64,000 nt of DNA from Methylophaga pinxianii. GTDB taxonomy: Bacteria > Pseudomonadota > Gammaproteobacteria > Nitrosococcales > Methylophagaceae. Shown one piece after another: positions 46,579 to 55,253 of this stretch; the first letter of the stretch is position 1, and every line of letters starts with the position of its first letter. The notes beneath the pieces are model-generated. The model saw only the letters and a list, made by a program, of their open reading frames with translations, was not told where the DNA came from and did no database searches. Position numbers and translations under genes: made by a program. The stretch lies in NCBI RefSeq assembly GCF_020447225.1, contig NZ_JAJAEO010000181.1, positions 17,473 through 81,472 of the forward strand, given 5' to 3'.

Positions 46579-47585
46579 TGACTTATCTGGTTTTAGATTC
46601 TTTACGTCACCAAACAGAAGATGCGCTGAACGAACAGTTTGCGTTTGATGTTTTGATGGGGTTTTCTGCCCCTGCCAAATATCTGCCCAGTAAATATTTT
46701 TATGATGCCAAAGGCAGCCGGCTCTTTGAACAGATAACAGAGCTGGAGGAATATTATCCTACCCGTTGTGAATTTGAGATCCTTAACAGAGTTGGTGGTG
46801 AGCTGGCGGAATTCTTAGAGGATGAACCTTTTGAAATTGTTGAGCTGGGGGCGGGGGATGGTCGAAAAACCAAAGTGTTACTAACGCAGTTATTGGAGAC
46901 AACAAAGCAGTTTTCCTATATCCCCATCGATATCTGCGAGACTGCAATAGCAAATCTGGTTGAGTCATTGAATCAATCTCATCCTTCTCTGACAACTCAT
47001 GGCATTGTTGGTGATTACTTTGCCAGTATTCGCCATCTGGAAAATACCTCTGATAGCCGGAAGTTAGTATTACTGTTGGGGTCTAATATTGGAAATTTTG
47101 ATTTTCCCAGTGCCAAACGTTTTTTACACAGTATCTGGAAATGCTTAAACCATAACGATCTTTTCCTGATAGGCTTCGATCTGAAAAAAGATATTGAAGT
47201 GCTTACCAAAGCCTATAACGATAAAAGAGGGGTCACCCGCGACTTTAATTTGAATGTGTTAACCCGCATTAATAACGAATTGGCTGGAGACTTTGACGTC
47301 AGCAGGTTTTCCCATCATGGTATGTATAACCCGCGCCACGGAGCGATGGAAAGTTATCTGATTTCTCTGGAACATCAGGAAGTCCATATCGGCGCACTGG
47401 AAAAAACTTTTGAATTTAAACCCTACGAAGCAATCCATTTGGAGCTTTCGCATAAATACTTATTATCCGATATGCAGCAACTGGCCGATCAGACCGGCTT
47501 TACTGTCTTGAACAACTGGCAAGATTCGCAAGGTTATTTTGCGGATGGTCTGTGGCGGGTCAATAAAGATTTTCCGGAATCCTAA
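46578..47585 (+). CDS. egtD: L-histidine N-alpha-methyltransferase EgtD
   Basis: Trimethylates histidine to hercynine with SAM, the first step of ergothioneine synthesis. The ATG at 46578 forms TAATG with the egtB stop and gives 335 residues. Family motifs: APAKYLPSKYFYDAKGSRLFE, ELEEYYPTRCE, SAM loop VELGAGDGRKTKVLL, and FLIGFDLKKD. No EgtA (glutamate-cysteine ligase), EgtC or EgtE is next to the pair. The pathway may use cysteine directly or draw on genes elsewhere. The stop is 25 bases from the convergent Lrp gene. Confidence 0.94.
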   Translation: MTYLVLDSLRHQTEDALNEQFAFDVLMGFSAPAKYLPSKYFYDAKGSRLFEQITELEEYYPTRCEFEILNRVGGELAEFLEDEPFEIVELGAGDGRKTKVLLTQLLETTKQFSYIPIDICETAIANLVESLNQSHPSLTTHGIVGDYFASIRHLENTSDSRKLVLLLGSNIGNFDFPSAKRFLHSIWKCLNHNDLFLIGFDLKKDIEVLTKAYNDKRGVTRDFNLNVLTRINNELAGDFDVSRFSHHGMYNPRHGAMESYLISLEHQEVHIGALEKTFEFKPYEAIHLELSHKYLLSDMQQLADQTGFTVLNNWQDSQGYFADGLWRVNKDFPES

Positions 47586-47610
47586 CGTTATATTTTTGAA
47601 ATTTGTCCTC

Positions 47611-48081
47611 TTAGGTTAATGGTAAAGCCGTCGATTTTATCGGTGACTTCATTACAAACGAGGTATGCACTCCCGTCACACCCTCAATGCGGGTGAGTTT
47701 CTGCAACAAAAACTGTTGATAGGCATCCATATCTTTAACGATGACTTTCAATAAATAGTCAGCCGTCTGTCCGGTGATTAAATGACATTCCAATACTTCT
47801 GGATAACCGGCAAGCTTCTCTTCCAGGCCACTGAAGCGTTCCGGCGTATGTTTATCCATGCTGATGCCGATAAATGCCATCAGAGTTAATCCCAGTTTAC
47901 GTGCATTTAATAGGGCGACATAGCCATCTATTAGACCGATTTCTTCCATTTGTTTGACCCTGCGCAAAGTCGGAGATGGAGAGAGGTTAATGGCTTCGGC
48001 CAGTTCCTGATTAGAGATACGCCCCTGTTTTTGCAGAATATCGAGAATCATTTGATCATAGCGATCCAGTTTTTCAGTCAT
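47611..48081 (-). CDS. Lrp/AsnC family transcriptional regulator
   Basis: A 156-residue feast/famine regulator. The N-terminal winged helix-turn-helix shows LDRYDQMILDILQKQGRISN and ELAEAINLSPSPTLRRVKQME. The C-terminal RAM ligand-binding domain includes VLECHLITGQTADYLLKVIV and ends YQQFLLQKLTRIEGV. Ligands are usually amino acids. It faces away from leuA across 332 bases, so it may control its own gene and leuA, as leucine-responsive regulators often do; that is inference. ATG at 48081 preceded by a moderate purine-rich site. Confidence 0.9.
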   Translation of the reverse strand: MTEKLDRYDQMILDILQKQGRISNQELAEAINLSPSPTLRRVKQMEEIGLIDGYVALLNARKLGLTLMAFIGISMDKHTPERFSGLEEKLAGYPEVLECHLITGQTADYLLKVIVKDMDAYQQFLLQKLTRIEGVTGVHTSFVMKSPIKSTALPLT

Positions 48082-48413
48082 GATTGACTCCGAAAAGTTA
48101 TATTAAAAGCATTTTATGCTTAAAATTTAACTTTATCAGCAATTATATTTGTATTTGTGGCGATTTAATGCAACTTTAGCAATTTAATTCTACTGCTGAG
48201 CCTCTATACTATTTCACATGCCTGAAACGCTGAGTTGTGAGTCAAAAGCTTTATTCAACGCAGTTATCCCAAACTCATCAAAAGTGGGTGGCGGTGACTG
48301 AAAAAAGATTGGTAACCCTCCAATCCTAGCTGGATAAATTTAGCGGACATATCATTAAATAGAGTGATGATCAGGCAACTTTATATATCTTTAAAGAGTT
48401 TAGGAGCCAGATC
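48082..48413. promoter_or_regulatory. Divergent control region between the Lrp-type gene and leuA
   Basis: A 332-base region. TATACT at 48205-48210 could be a -10 element for leuA. Downstream of it at 48218-48301 there is a 27-codon frame (MPETLSCESKALFNAVIPNS and then SKVGGGD). It is followed at 48309 by a hairpin GATTGG-TAACCCT-CCAATC. It contains only two leucine codons and no ribosome-binding site, so a classical leucine attenuator is not supported. An AT-rich stretch near 48110-48180 would suit Lrp binding. Confidence 0.35.
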
Positions 48414-50090
48414 ATGATTGCCCATCCCGCTCAAAAATACCGCCGCTTTGAGCCTATCAAGTTGCCGGATCGCCAATGGCCAAATCAGGTGATTGAAAAG
48501 CCGCCAATCTGGATGAGTACCGATTTGCGTGACGGCAATCAGGCTTTGATTGATCCGATGTCGGTCGATACCAAAATGCGTTATTTCAAGGCGTTGATGG
48601 AAATGGGGTTCAAGGAAATAGAGGTAGGATTTCCTTCAGCTTCGGAGACCGATTTTAATCTGGTACGTCGGTTAATCGAAGAAGATGTTATCCCTGAAGA
48701 CGTGACGATTGAAGTGTTAACCCAGGCCCGCCAGGATCTGATCGCACGCACAGTCGACTCATTGAAAGGGGCGCGCCGGGCCATTCTGCATATGTACAAT
48801 CCGATTGCGCCGACATTCCGCAAAATCGTCTATAACACCGATAAAGCCGGTGTGAAAGAAATCGCAGAACGCGGCACGCGCTGGGTTAAAGAATTGACTG
48901 AAAAGCATCCGGAAACCGAATGGGTTTATCAATACTCGCCAGAAGTCTTTTCCAGTACCGAAGTGGAGTTTGCCAAAGAGGTGTGCGATGCCGTATCCGC
49001 TATCTGGAAGCCTACGCCACAACGCAAAATGATTTTTAATTTACCGGCAACGGTCGAGATGTCGACACCTAATACCTATGCTGACCAGATTGAATGGATG
49101 CATCGCCATTTAAATCATCGGGACAGCATTATTTTGAGTGTGCATCCGCACAACGATCGCGGCACTGCCGTAGCTGCAGCAGAATTGGCGGTGATGGCTG
49201 GTGCTGATCGAGTTGAAGGCTGTTTGTTTGGTAATGGTGAACGTACCGGCAATGTGGATTTAGTGACACTGGCACTGAATTTATATTCTCAGGGGATCGA
49301 TCCCGGTCTGGACTTCAGTCAGATAGACCAGATCCGTCAATTGGCTGAAGAATGTACTCAGTTACCGGTACACCCAAGACATCCTTATGCTGGTGAATTA
49401 GTATTTACCGCATTTTCGGGTTCACATCAGGACGCAATCAAAAAAGGATTGGCCAAACAGGATCCTCAGGGTGTATGGGAAGTGCCATATTTGCCGATCG
49501 ATCCTGCCGATTTGAATCGCAGTTATGACGCCGTTGTTCGTGTTAACAGCCAATCTGGTAAAGGCGGGGTGAGTTTTCTGTTACAACAGCATGCGGGGTT
49601 TGAATTGCCGCGGCGGTTACAGATTGAGTTCAGTAAACTTATTCAGCAGCAAAGTGACAGCAGTGGAAAGGAAGTCAATGCGGCCGACATTGTGCAGTTA
49701 TTTGATAAAGCCTATCTCAGTGTGAATACACCATATCGCTTCGAAAGCAGCAGCGTAGTGGATGAATCTCAGGACTCTGCGATGGCTGAATTGCAATTGG
49801 AACATGGCAACACCTCATTTACTCTTAAGGCAAAAGGAACGGGACCAATAGATGCTGTGGCGACAGCTTTGGCCGAACACATTAATCAACCGATTGCTAT
49901 CGTTGATTATCATGAGCATGGTGTTGGTAGTGGTTCGGATGCCTTGGCAGTGAGTTACGTTGAAATGAAAGTGGGAAATGCACAACCGGTTTTTGGTGTG
50001 GGACAAGATAAAAATATTAGCCGGGCAGCGATTAAAGCCATTATCAATGGGGTCAACCGTTTTCTTTCTGTACAGTCAGAAGCGGCTTAA
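48414..50090 (+). CDS. leuA: 2-isopropylmalate synthase (LeuA type 2)
   Basis: Condenses acetyl-CoA with 2-oxoisovalerate, the first committed step of leucine synthesis. The 558-residue protein is the long Pseudomonas/mycobacterial LeuA form. It has [17 protein letters not shown] for substrate and metal, [18 protein letters not shown] with metal-binding His residues, and [21 protein letters not shown]-terminal allosteric domain (about 430-558) contains [20 protein letters not shown] for leucine feedback. AGGAG precedes the ATG by eight bases. It is alone on the plus strand; leuBCD are not in this window. Confidence 0.95.
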   Translation: MIAHPAQKYRRFEPIKLPDRQWPNQVIEKPPIWMSTDLRDGNQALIDPMSVDTKMRYFKALMEMGFKEIEVGFPSASETDFNLVRRLIEEDVIPEDVTIEVLTQARQDLIARTVDSLKGARRAILHMYNPIAPTFRKIVYNTDKAGVKEIAERGTRWVKELTEKHPETEWVYQYSPEVFSSTEVEFAKEVCDAVSAIWKPTPQRKMIFNLPATVEMSTPNTYADQIEWMHRHLNHRDSIILSVHPHNDRGTAVAAAELAVMAGADRVEGCLFGNGERTGNVDLVTLALNLYSQGIDPGLDFSQIDQIRQLAEECTQLPVHPRHPYAGELVFTAFSGSHQDAIKKGLAKQDPQGVWEVPYLPIDPADLNRSYDAVVRVNSQSGKGGVSFLLQQHAGFELPRRLQIEFSKLIQQQSDSSGKEVNAADIVQLFDKAYLSVNTPYRFESSSVVDESQDSAMAELQLEHGNTSFTLKAKGTGPIDAVATALAEHINQPIAIVDYHEHGVGSGSDALAVSYVEMKVGNAQPVFGVGQDKNISRAAIKAIINGVNRFLSVQSEAA

Positions 50091-50323
50091 GGCATATGCC
50101 TTCGGTACTGCTGACGAGACAATAAACCTAAAGGAATTCTTTCACATTCTGTTTGGTGATAATACTGAGTTTGACCGGCTTGTATGGTTAACATTTTGAT
50201 TTAAAAGGTTTTTATGGGTTTCTGACTGATTTGAAGAAGTAATTCAAATTCGTTATGGTAGAAAAACAGTTGATAGCGAGTTCGTTAAAAACTGTTTTTC
50301 TAATGATTATCAAGGAGGCCACT

Positions 50324-50680
50324 ATGTTAAAACAATGTTTTTACAGCGTAGCCCTGACATCCTTATTGCTTTCTGGCCCTGCCTTTGCGGCTCAGGAGGA
50401 TACGAGTAAACACCCAGCCCATGAAATGGATGAATCGGTTTCACCCAAAGCCGCTGAAATAGATCAACAAGCAGACTATCAGTGGCAGAAAGAGAAGGCG
50501 GCAGATAAATCAGATGGTAATCATCCTGCCCATGAGATGGGCGAGTCTGCTGAACGTATCAATAAAGACTCAAAAGAGAATTATCAGCAAAACCGTTTAA
50601 ATGCGGAAGAAGCGGGTAATTCTATGCATCCCGCTCATGAAATGGATGAAGTGGAACCTGTTCAAAAACGTGGTCAATAA
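50324..50680 (+). CDS. Exported protein with three HPAHEM repeats
   Basis: A small periplasmic protein of unknown function, 118 residues. Start at 50324 after an AAGGAGG site. The signal peptide covers about residues 1-22 (ending AFA). The mature part is hydrophilic and charged and has three copies of HPAHEM(D/G)E, in contexts SKHPAHEMDES, GNHPAHEMGES and MHPAHEMDEV, spaced about 35-40 residues apart. His and Met side chains could bind copper or another metal; that is inference. It stands alone before a LEA-type lipoprotein gene. No similar named domain is known to me. Confidence 0.78.
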   Translation: MLKQCFYSVALTSLLLSGPAFAAQEDTSKHPAHEMDESVSPKAAEIDQQADYQWQKEKAADKSDGNHPAHEMGESAERINKDSKENYQQNRLNAEEAGNSMHPAHEMDEVEPVQKRGQ

Positions 50681-50822
50681 GCCAATCCATTTCCATCAGT
50701 AAATAGATTGCGACAGATCTATGAGGCAGCGAACTCACCAGCTCTCAGGTTCTGTCGCATTTTGCTTGAAACTATTTCCACCATTTGGTTTAGACTGAAT
50801 GTAAAAAATTGGCTGGAATAAC

Positions 50823-51284
50823 ATGCGCTTTTTACTCTTCTGTCTAATCACCATCGTTTCTTTATCCGGGTGTGCCGGTTGGTCGCCCAATTACGAAACA
50901 CCACAAGTTAATATCACTTCATTCTCACTGGCACCTGAAACCGCAGGCATTGCTCCACGATTTCTCATTGGTTTGCAGGTGATAAATCCCAATCGCAATG
51001 CCTTACCTTTAAAAGGGATGAGTTATTCGGTCGAAGTCGATAATAATCGTGTTTTAAGCGGTGCCACACCGGATTTACCGCGTGTGCCGGGATATGGGAT
51101 GGCAGACTTTACTATTGAAGCAAGTCCGGATTTACTGGGTAGTGCACGACTGCTCAACCGGTTATTAAACAGCCAGGCAAAAAGCCTCGATTACACGTTT
51201 AAGGCTAAACTCGACGTAGGCAGCCTAATGCCATTTATTCATATTGAAGAGAGTGGAAAACTGGCCATGCCGGAGCCGCAATAA
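50823..51284 (+). CDS. LEA14/WHy-type lipoprotein
   Basis: A 153-residue lipoprotein: signal peptide with lipobox SLSGC (Cys17), then a single LEA type 2 (WHy) beta-sandwich (about 30-150). Signs are VNITSFSLAP, FLIGLQVINPNRNALPLKGMSYSV and a C-terminal LDYTFKAKLDVG. Related proteins protect enzymes or membranes during dehydration and are often induced by salt or freezing. The gene starts with ATG at 50823 and ends in a hairpin overlapping the convergent SDR gene. Confidence 0.8.
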   Translation: MRFLLFCLITIVSLSGCAGWSPNYETPQVNITSFSLAPETAGIAPRFLIGLQVINPNRNALPLKGMSYSVEVDNNRVLSGATPDLPRVPGYGMADFTIEASPDLLGSARLLNRLLNSQAKSLDYTFKAKLDVGSLMPFIHIEESGKLAMPEPQ

Positions 51285-51306
51285 GCTTCACTCACCTCCG
51301 GCATGG
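51265..51306. terminator. Hairpin between convergent LEA lipoprotein and SDR genes
   Basis: An 11-bp perfect stem (CCATGCCGGAG at 51265-51275 and its complement at 51296-51306) with a 20-base loop. It spans the LEA stop codon and the short gap to the SDR gene. It can serve both strands; the T tracts are weak. Confidence 0.45.
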
Positions 51307-51314
51307 TCTGGTTG

Positions 51315-52211
51315 TTACATTTGTATGCGACCACCAGTCACACCGTATATTTCACCAGTAATATAACTGGCGTCTGCTGAAGCCAGAAAGACATAGACGG
51401 GAGCCAGCTCAGCAGGCTGTGCAGGGCGTCCAAATAAAGTATTGGCACCAAAGTTTTTGACCTTTTCATCGGGCATTGTGGTGGGAATGAGTGGTGTCCA
51501 GACCGGGCCAGGTGCAACGCCGTTTACTCTGACACCCTGGTTAATCGCTTCTGAGGCTAGTGACAAGGTAAAGTTGGCGATTGCCGCCTTAGTTGCAGCG
51601 TAGGGGGCCAGGTTGCTACTCGGTTCAAATGCTTGAATGGAGGTGGTGTTGATAATCGACCCACCCGGCGGAATGTAGTTTAACGCTGCCCGGGAAAAAT
51701 GAAAAAAAGCCTCAATATTGGTTTGAAACGCATAGCTGATTTCGTCGTCCGGGATATCCTGTATCGAGTTATAGGTTTGCTGAAATGCCGCATTATTGAC
51801 CAGAATATCCAGCCGCCCAAACTCTTCAATACACACCTCAACTGCTCGATCACAAGCTTTGCGATTATTGGATTGATCCATTTTAATTGAAATGACTTCT
51901 TTTCCCGCTTCACGAACCAGGCGTTCAGTTTCGTGTGCATCGTCTTCTTCACTCAAATAAGTAAACACGATATTGGCTCCCTCCCGGGCATAAGCCAGAG
52001 CAACCGCCATTCCGATGCCACTGTCGGCGCCAGTAATCAAAGCAACTTTTCCGTTCAATCGGTTATATCCCTGATAAGTCTTTTCCCCATGATCTGGCAT
52101 TGGTTTCATTTTGCTTTCCTCCCCAGGTAGTTTTTGGGGCTGGATGTCGAGCTCGGGGCGGGGATAACGACTTCTGGGATCGGTAAATCTGTTCGCTGAT
52201 GAATGTGTCAT
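51315..52211 (-). CDS. SDR family oxidoreductase (YghA/general stress type)
   Basis: A 298-residue NAD(P)-dependent short-chain dehydrogenase. A 45-residue extension (RPELDIQPQKLPGEESKMKP) precedes the Rossmann fold; this is typical of the YghA/GsiB-linked stress dehydrogenases. The cofactor loop is ITGADSGIGMAVALAYAREG, the active-site Ser/Tyr/Lys are in SIINTTSIQAF and YAATKAA, and NNAAFQQ follows the usual NNAG position. The substrate is unknown; relatives are induced by osmotic, heat or ethanol stress. It diverges from the CBS gene across 394 bases. Confidence 0.88.
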   Translation of the reverse strand: MTHSSANRFTDPRSRYPRPELDIQPQKLPGEESKMKPMPDHGEKTYQGYNRLNGKVALITGADSGIGMAVALAYAREGANIVFTYLSEEDDAHETERLVREAGKEVISIKMDQSNNRKACDRAVEVCIEEFGRLDILVNNAAFQQTYNSIQDIPDDEISYAFQTNIEAFFHFSRAALNYIPPGGSIINTTSIQAFEPSSNLAPYAATKAAIANFTLSLASEAINQGVRVNGVAPGPVWTPLIPTTMPDEKVKNFGANTLFGRPAQPAELAPVYVFLASADASYITGEIYGVTGGRIQM

Positions 52212-52605
52212 TTTGAACTCCTCGACGGTGACTAAACAGTAAATACGCGCAGTGCGATCGGGTGATTAACCAATAATGCAAAAGCTATTCCTTGGAATTG
52301 ATGGCTCTAAAACGGTTGTTACGCTCATCAATCCCGAAGTATTGATGCTATGAAATATCTTTATTCCAAGTAAAAATTACCGAGGCCAGGAATTTTTTAT
52401 ATGTGCAGATATACAGTAATGAAAGGTTAAAACCCGAAAGTGTTTTGCCAATATCAGCAAAAGCGCAGCTTCCCATCTTCAATCACTCTCTGGCACAGAG
52501 TTTGCGATGTAACTGTTCAATTGAGATCAATGCACGCGACGATCTACGGCATTAATTGTCATATATCGTTATCACCATAGGAAAATCTGTTTTCAGGAGA
52601 AAATT
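52212..52605. promoter_or_regulatory. Divergent intergenic region with sigma-54 promoter
   Basis: This 394-base region separates the SDR and CBS genes. A sigma-54 promoter at 52491-52506 points toward the CBS gene. Short palindromic AT-rich stretches near 52290-52400 might bind an activator. No enhancer-binding protein gene lies adjacent. No RNA gene was recognised. Confidence 0.45.
52491..52506 (+). promoter_or_regulatory. Sigma-54 (RpoN) promoter
   Basis: TGGCACAGAGTTTGCG has the -24 element TGGCAC and the -12 element TTTGC. The GG and GC dinucleotides are exactly 12 bases apart, as RpoN needs. Matching most of the consensus YTGGCACGN4TTGCW, it would start transcription near 52517, about 90 bases before the CBS gene. 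Found by eye. Confidence 0.68.
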
Positions 52606-53031
52606 ATGAATATCAGAAAAATCATGAATGCAGAAATTGAAATGGTCAGTGCTTCAACCAGTTTGAAAGAAGCTGCCGCCAGAATGGAGCGCGACAGAAT
52701 TGGGTTCCTGCTCGTGGGGCAGGGCAGGAATTTGCAAGGCACGTTAACCGATAGAGATATTGTTATTAAAGCAGTAAGTCAAGGCATGGATATGCAGGCA
52801 ACTAAAGTAGGCGATATTTTAAATTCCGAAGTTTTATGTTGCGAAGATACTCAGCATGTCGATGAGGTTGCCAGGCATATGAGTGATGAGCAGGTTCGCC
52901 GAATGCCGGTGGTCAATCATGAAAAACAATTACTGGGAATTGTCAGTATTGGTGATTTGGCACAATACCTCAATCCCGAGCTGGTGGGAGAAATGCTCAA
53001 AGGCGTAACTGAAAAAAGACATACAGCTTAG
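52606..53031 (+). CDS. CBS domain pair protein
   Basis: A 141-residue protein with two CBS motifs (IRKIMNAEIEMVSASTSLKE with RIGFLLVGQGR and GTLTDRDIVI; then VGDILNSEVLCCEDTQHVDE with RRMPVVNHEKQLLGIVSIGD). Similar short CBS proteins occur in stress and dormancy sets (Hrp1-like). It is the first gene after the sigma-54 promoter and leads a run with a Cys-rich bundle protein and ferritin-like proteins. It has two Cys in the second repeat (LCCED). Confidence 0.86.
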   Translation: MNIRKIMNAEIEMVSASTSLKEAAARMERDRIGFLLVGQGRNLQGTLTDRDIVIKAVSQGMDMQATKVGDILNSEVLCCEDTQHVDEVARHMSDEQVRRMPVVNHEKQLLGIVSIGDLAQYLNPELVGEMLKGVTEKRHTA

Positions 53032-53046
53032 CGTAAGGTGATGGTC

Positions 53047-53376
53047 ATGTTAAATGAGAAATATAAAGAATGTATAGAAGCCTGTAAGGATTGTGCTGAT
53101 GCCTGTGATACCTGTTCGGTCGCCTGTCTGCAGGAAGATAATGTCGCCGCTATGGCGAACTGTATTCGGCTGGATATCGATTGTGCAGCTATGTGTCGTT
53201 TGGCAGTCAGTGCCATGGTTCGTGACAGTGAGTTTTCCAAAGCAATTTGCCAATTGTGTGCGGATATTTGTGAAGCGTGTGCACGAGAATGTGCCCAACA
53301 TGACCACGATCACTGTCAGCAATGTGCAACCGCCTGTGAGGCCTGTGCCAACGAATGTCGAAAAATGGCGGCCTGA
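53047..53376 (+). CDS. Cys-rich four-helix protein, copper-storage (Csp) like
   Basis: A 109-residue protein with 19 cysteines spread in CxxxC and CxxC pairs along a helical chain (ECIEACKDCADACDTCSVAC at the start; CQQCATACEACANEC near the end). This is the DUF326/Csp pattern, in which a four-helix bundle holds many Cu(I) ions inside. No signal peptide is seen, so it resembles cytosolic Csp3 rather than exported Csp1. HDHDH in the loop before the last helix is extra. ATG at 53047, with AAGG 8 bases upstream; two other starts lie 6 and 9 bases earlier. It follows the CBS gene after 15 bases. Confidence 0.85.
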   Translation: MLNEKYKECIEACKDCADACDTCSVACLQEDNVAAMANCIRLDIDCAAMCRLAVSAMVRDSEFSKAICQLCADICEACARECAQHDHDHCQQCATACEACANECRKMAA

Positions 53377-53417
53377 ATTAAAGTGAATAGCTGTTTATAA
53401 AGTAATGAGATAACCAA

Positions 53418-53915
53418 ATGAAACTAACACTTGAGAAAAGTGATGAGCATATGATGCAAATTATTAATGAGAATGATGTCATGAACTCTGCTGATGTAAT
53501 TAGCAAACTGAGAGATTTGGTGGCCTTGGAGTTTAATGCCATTGAAACCTATGAAGCAGCGATTGAACGGCTGGAAGATCTGGATTATCGAGCAAAAATC
53601 ACGGAATTTCTCGGTGAGCATGAACGTCATTTGATGGAATTATGTGATGCCATTATCGAGGAGGGCGGTACACCACCTGACGGTGGCGATTACAAACAGT
53701 TTTTGACGAAAGGGCCAGTTGTACTGGCGGGTATCGGTGGAGATAAAGCCATTTTGCAGGCGATGTTACTCAACGAAAGCCTGACCAATAGATTGTACGA
53801 AAATGCCAATGACGAAATTTTCCCAGGCTATATCCAGCTTAAATTGAAACAGGCATTAGGTGATGTTCGCCATCACCGTGTCTGGATTGAGTCAGCAATC
53901 GAACAAATTGAATGA
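53418..53915 (+). CDS. Ferritin-like four-helix protein (DUF2383/PA2169 type)
   Basis: A 165-residue protein with a ferritin-like four-helix layout. Helix 1 has ALEFNAIETYEAAIERL, helix 2 FLGEHERHLMELCDAI, helix 3 ALLNESLTNRLYENA-like MLLNESLTN, and helix 4 DVRHHRVWIESAIEQI. Glu and His in helices 1, 2 and 4 are in the positions of diiron ligands. Members of this family (DUF2383) have no settled role, though some have been linked to metal or phage-lysis processes. It follows the Csp-like gene by 41 bases in the same direction. Confidence 0.82.
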   Translation: MKLTLEKSDEHMMQIINENDVMNSADVISKLRDLVALEFNAIETYEAAIERLEDLDYRAKITEFLGEHERHLMELCDAIIEEGGTPPDGGDYKQFLTKGPVVLAGIGGDKAILQAMLLNESLTNRLYENANDEIFPGYIQLKLKQALGDVRHHRVWIESAIEQIE

Positions 53916-54004
53916 AAAAAAACAGGTGGTTTTCAAGGAAGATTTGAAACAAAGATTTATAACAAGTTGTCTTTTTGATAACTATTTTAAATAAGGAAAA
54001 AGAA

Positions 54005-54409
54005 ATGTTTAATAAATTATTTCTTTCTGCAATTGTCTCGGCGGTATTTGCAACAACACCGGCTTTGGCCGAGGATTTAAACCAGCCACAAGATCATCGT
54101 TCTACGATTAATCAGCAACAACATAATCAGGTTGGTCAGCCCATAGATAATCGGATTGATAGCCAGATTAAACAAAACGATTCAGCTACCATAGTCAATC
54201 CACCCGCTACACAGCCTTTGCCGGCGAATCCGCCTTCACGTTCGGTGATGACACCTGAACCACCGCCACCACCAACACGTAATATTCCACAAACACCCCG
54301 ATCAACAGATCCTGACTCGCCGGGGAGTCTGGGACCATCGACCACAACACCTTCATACCCTGATACCACATATCCGGAGGATGCCTATCCGGATTCAACA
54401 TCACCGTAA
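54005..54409 (+). CDS. Exported proline-rich hypothetical protein
   Basis: A 134-residue protein of unknown function. Start at 54005 after AAGGA. The signal peptide is about residues 1-22 (ending ALA). The mature chain is low in complexity: Gln/Asn rich near the N-terminus (STINQQQHNQVGQP), then Pro/Thr/Ser rich (EPPPPPTRNIPQTPRSTDPD) and a Tyr-Pro-Asp repeat (SYPDTTYPEDAYPD). It is probably disordered, perhaps a spacer in the periplasm or on the surface. Same strand as its neighbours, which are ferritin-like genes. Confidence 0.72.
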   Translation: MFNKLFLSAIVSAVFATTPALAEDLNQPQDHRSTINQQQHNQVGQPIDNRIDSQIKQNDSATIVNPPATQPLPANPPSRSVMTPEPPPPPTRNIPQTPRSTDPDSPGSLGPSTTTPSYPDTTYPEDAYPDSTSP

Positions 54410-54541
54410 TGTAGATGAAGGATGATAAAGAAAGCTTTAAAACTTCAGGTAAAACAGCTGACGCAGTGAATTTTTGTTCCATACAGACTGGCGTCATAAA
54501 TGAAACTTCTATCAAGGTTAATCAGATAAAAGGACACTGCC

Positions 54542-55246
54542 ATGCCACATGCTAGAAAACTAGATACTCATACGGTTGAAAACCGTACTCACCAATTTGC
54601 TAAATCCGCCAAGGCGGATGAATTGATTACTCATTCTGCCTCAAACAGTAAAGCAAAAATTATGCTTCATCCCGAATTTACGATTGATGAAACGGCGATG
54701 AAAGCCTTAAGCAAATCGCTTCCCGATGGGAAAGTGGGCAATATTAAAAAAGTGCATCAGCATAATACCGAGTTGCTGCTGCACAAATTGGGTCAACGGC
54801 TGGCGTTTGAACGTGCCAGTGTCAGACTTTATGAAGCATTGATCTTTAAATGTTTAGCCAGTCGTAATGGCAAGAAAACAACGGTTTCCGTTGATCAACT
54901 GCGACAATTTCGTGATGAAGAAGTAGAGCACAGTCGGTTACTCAAGACAGCCATCGAAACTTTAGGGTTTGATCCAGACGAATGGCTTCCTGATGCTGAT
55001 TCCAGTCTGCTTTCAAGCTTGCAGATTCCAAAAGTATTCACCCAAAAAAGTAGCAGTGTTTTATCATGTCTGGAGTCCGTCCTGATCTTCGCGACAAACG
55101 ATAACGCTGAGTGGCATACCTTGCATGGATTATTCACCACGTTGGGATTGTTAGATTTGGCGGAAGAATTTAACCAGGCACTTGAAGAAGACAGCAGACA
55201 GCTGGAAACCATCTCACGCTGGATATATCAGTTGTCTCACGCTTAA
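54542..55246 (+). CDS. Ferritin-like domain protein with N-terminal extension
   Basis: A 234-residue soluble protein. After about 75 polar residues (THTVENRTHQFAKSAKADEL), a ferritin-like bundle follows. Helix A is LGQRLAFERASVRLYEALIF with Glu, helix B LRQFRDEEVEHSRLLKTAIE with the ExxH diiron motif EVEH, helix C VLIFATNDNAEWHTLHGLFT, and helix D EFNQALEEDSRQLETISRWI. Helix D lacks the second full ExxH. It could store iron, use peroxide or be structural. It closes the plus-strand run and converges on the P450 across a strong hairpin. Confidence 0.8.
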   Translation: MPHARKLDTHTVENRTHQFAKSAKADELITHSASNSKAKIMLHPEFTIDETAMKALSKSLPDGKVGNIKKVHQHNTELLLHKLGQRLAFERASVRLYEALIFKCLASRNGKKTTVSVDQLRQFRDEEVEHSRLLKTAIETLGFDPDEWLPDADSSLLSSLQIPKVFTQKSSSVLSCLESVLIFATNDNAEWHTLHGLFTTLGLLDLAEEFNQALEEDSRQLETISRWIYQLSHA

Positions 55247-55253
55247 AATGATT

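Noticed and set aside
50089-50102. 14-bp palindrome AAGGCATATGCCTT at the leuA stop
   Set aside because: No loop to form a stable hairpin and no T tract; could be a chance palindrome.
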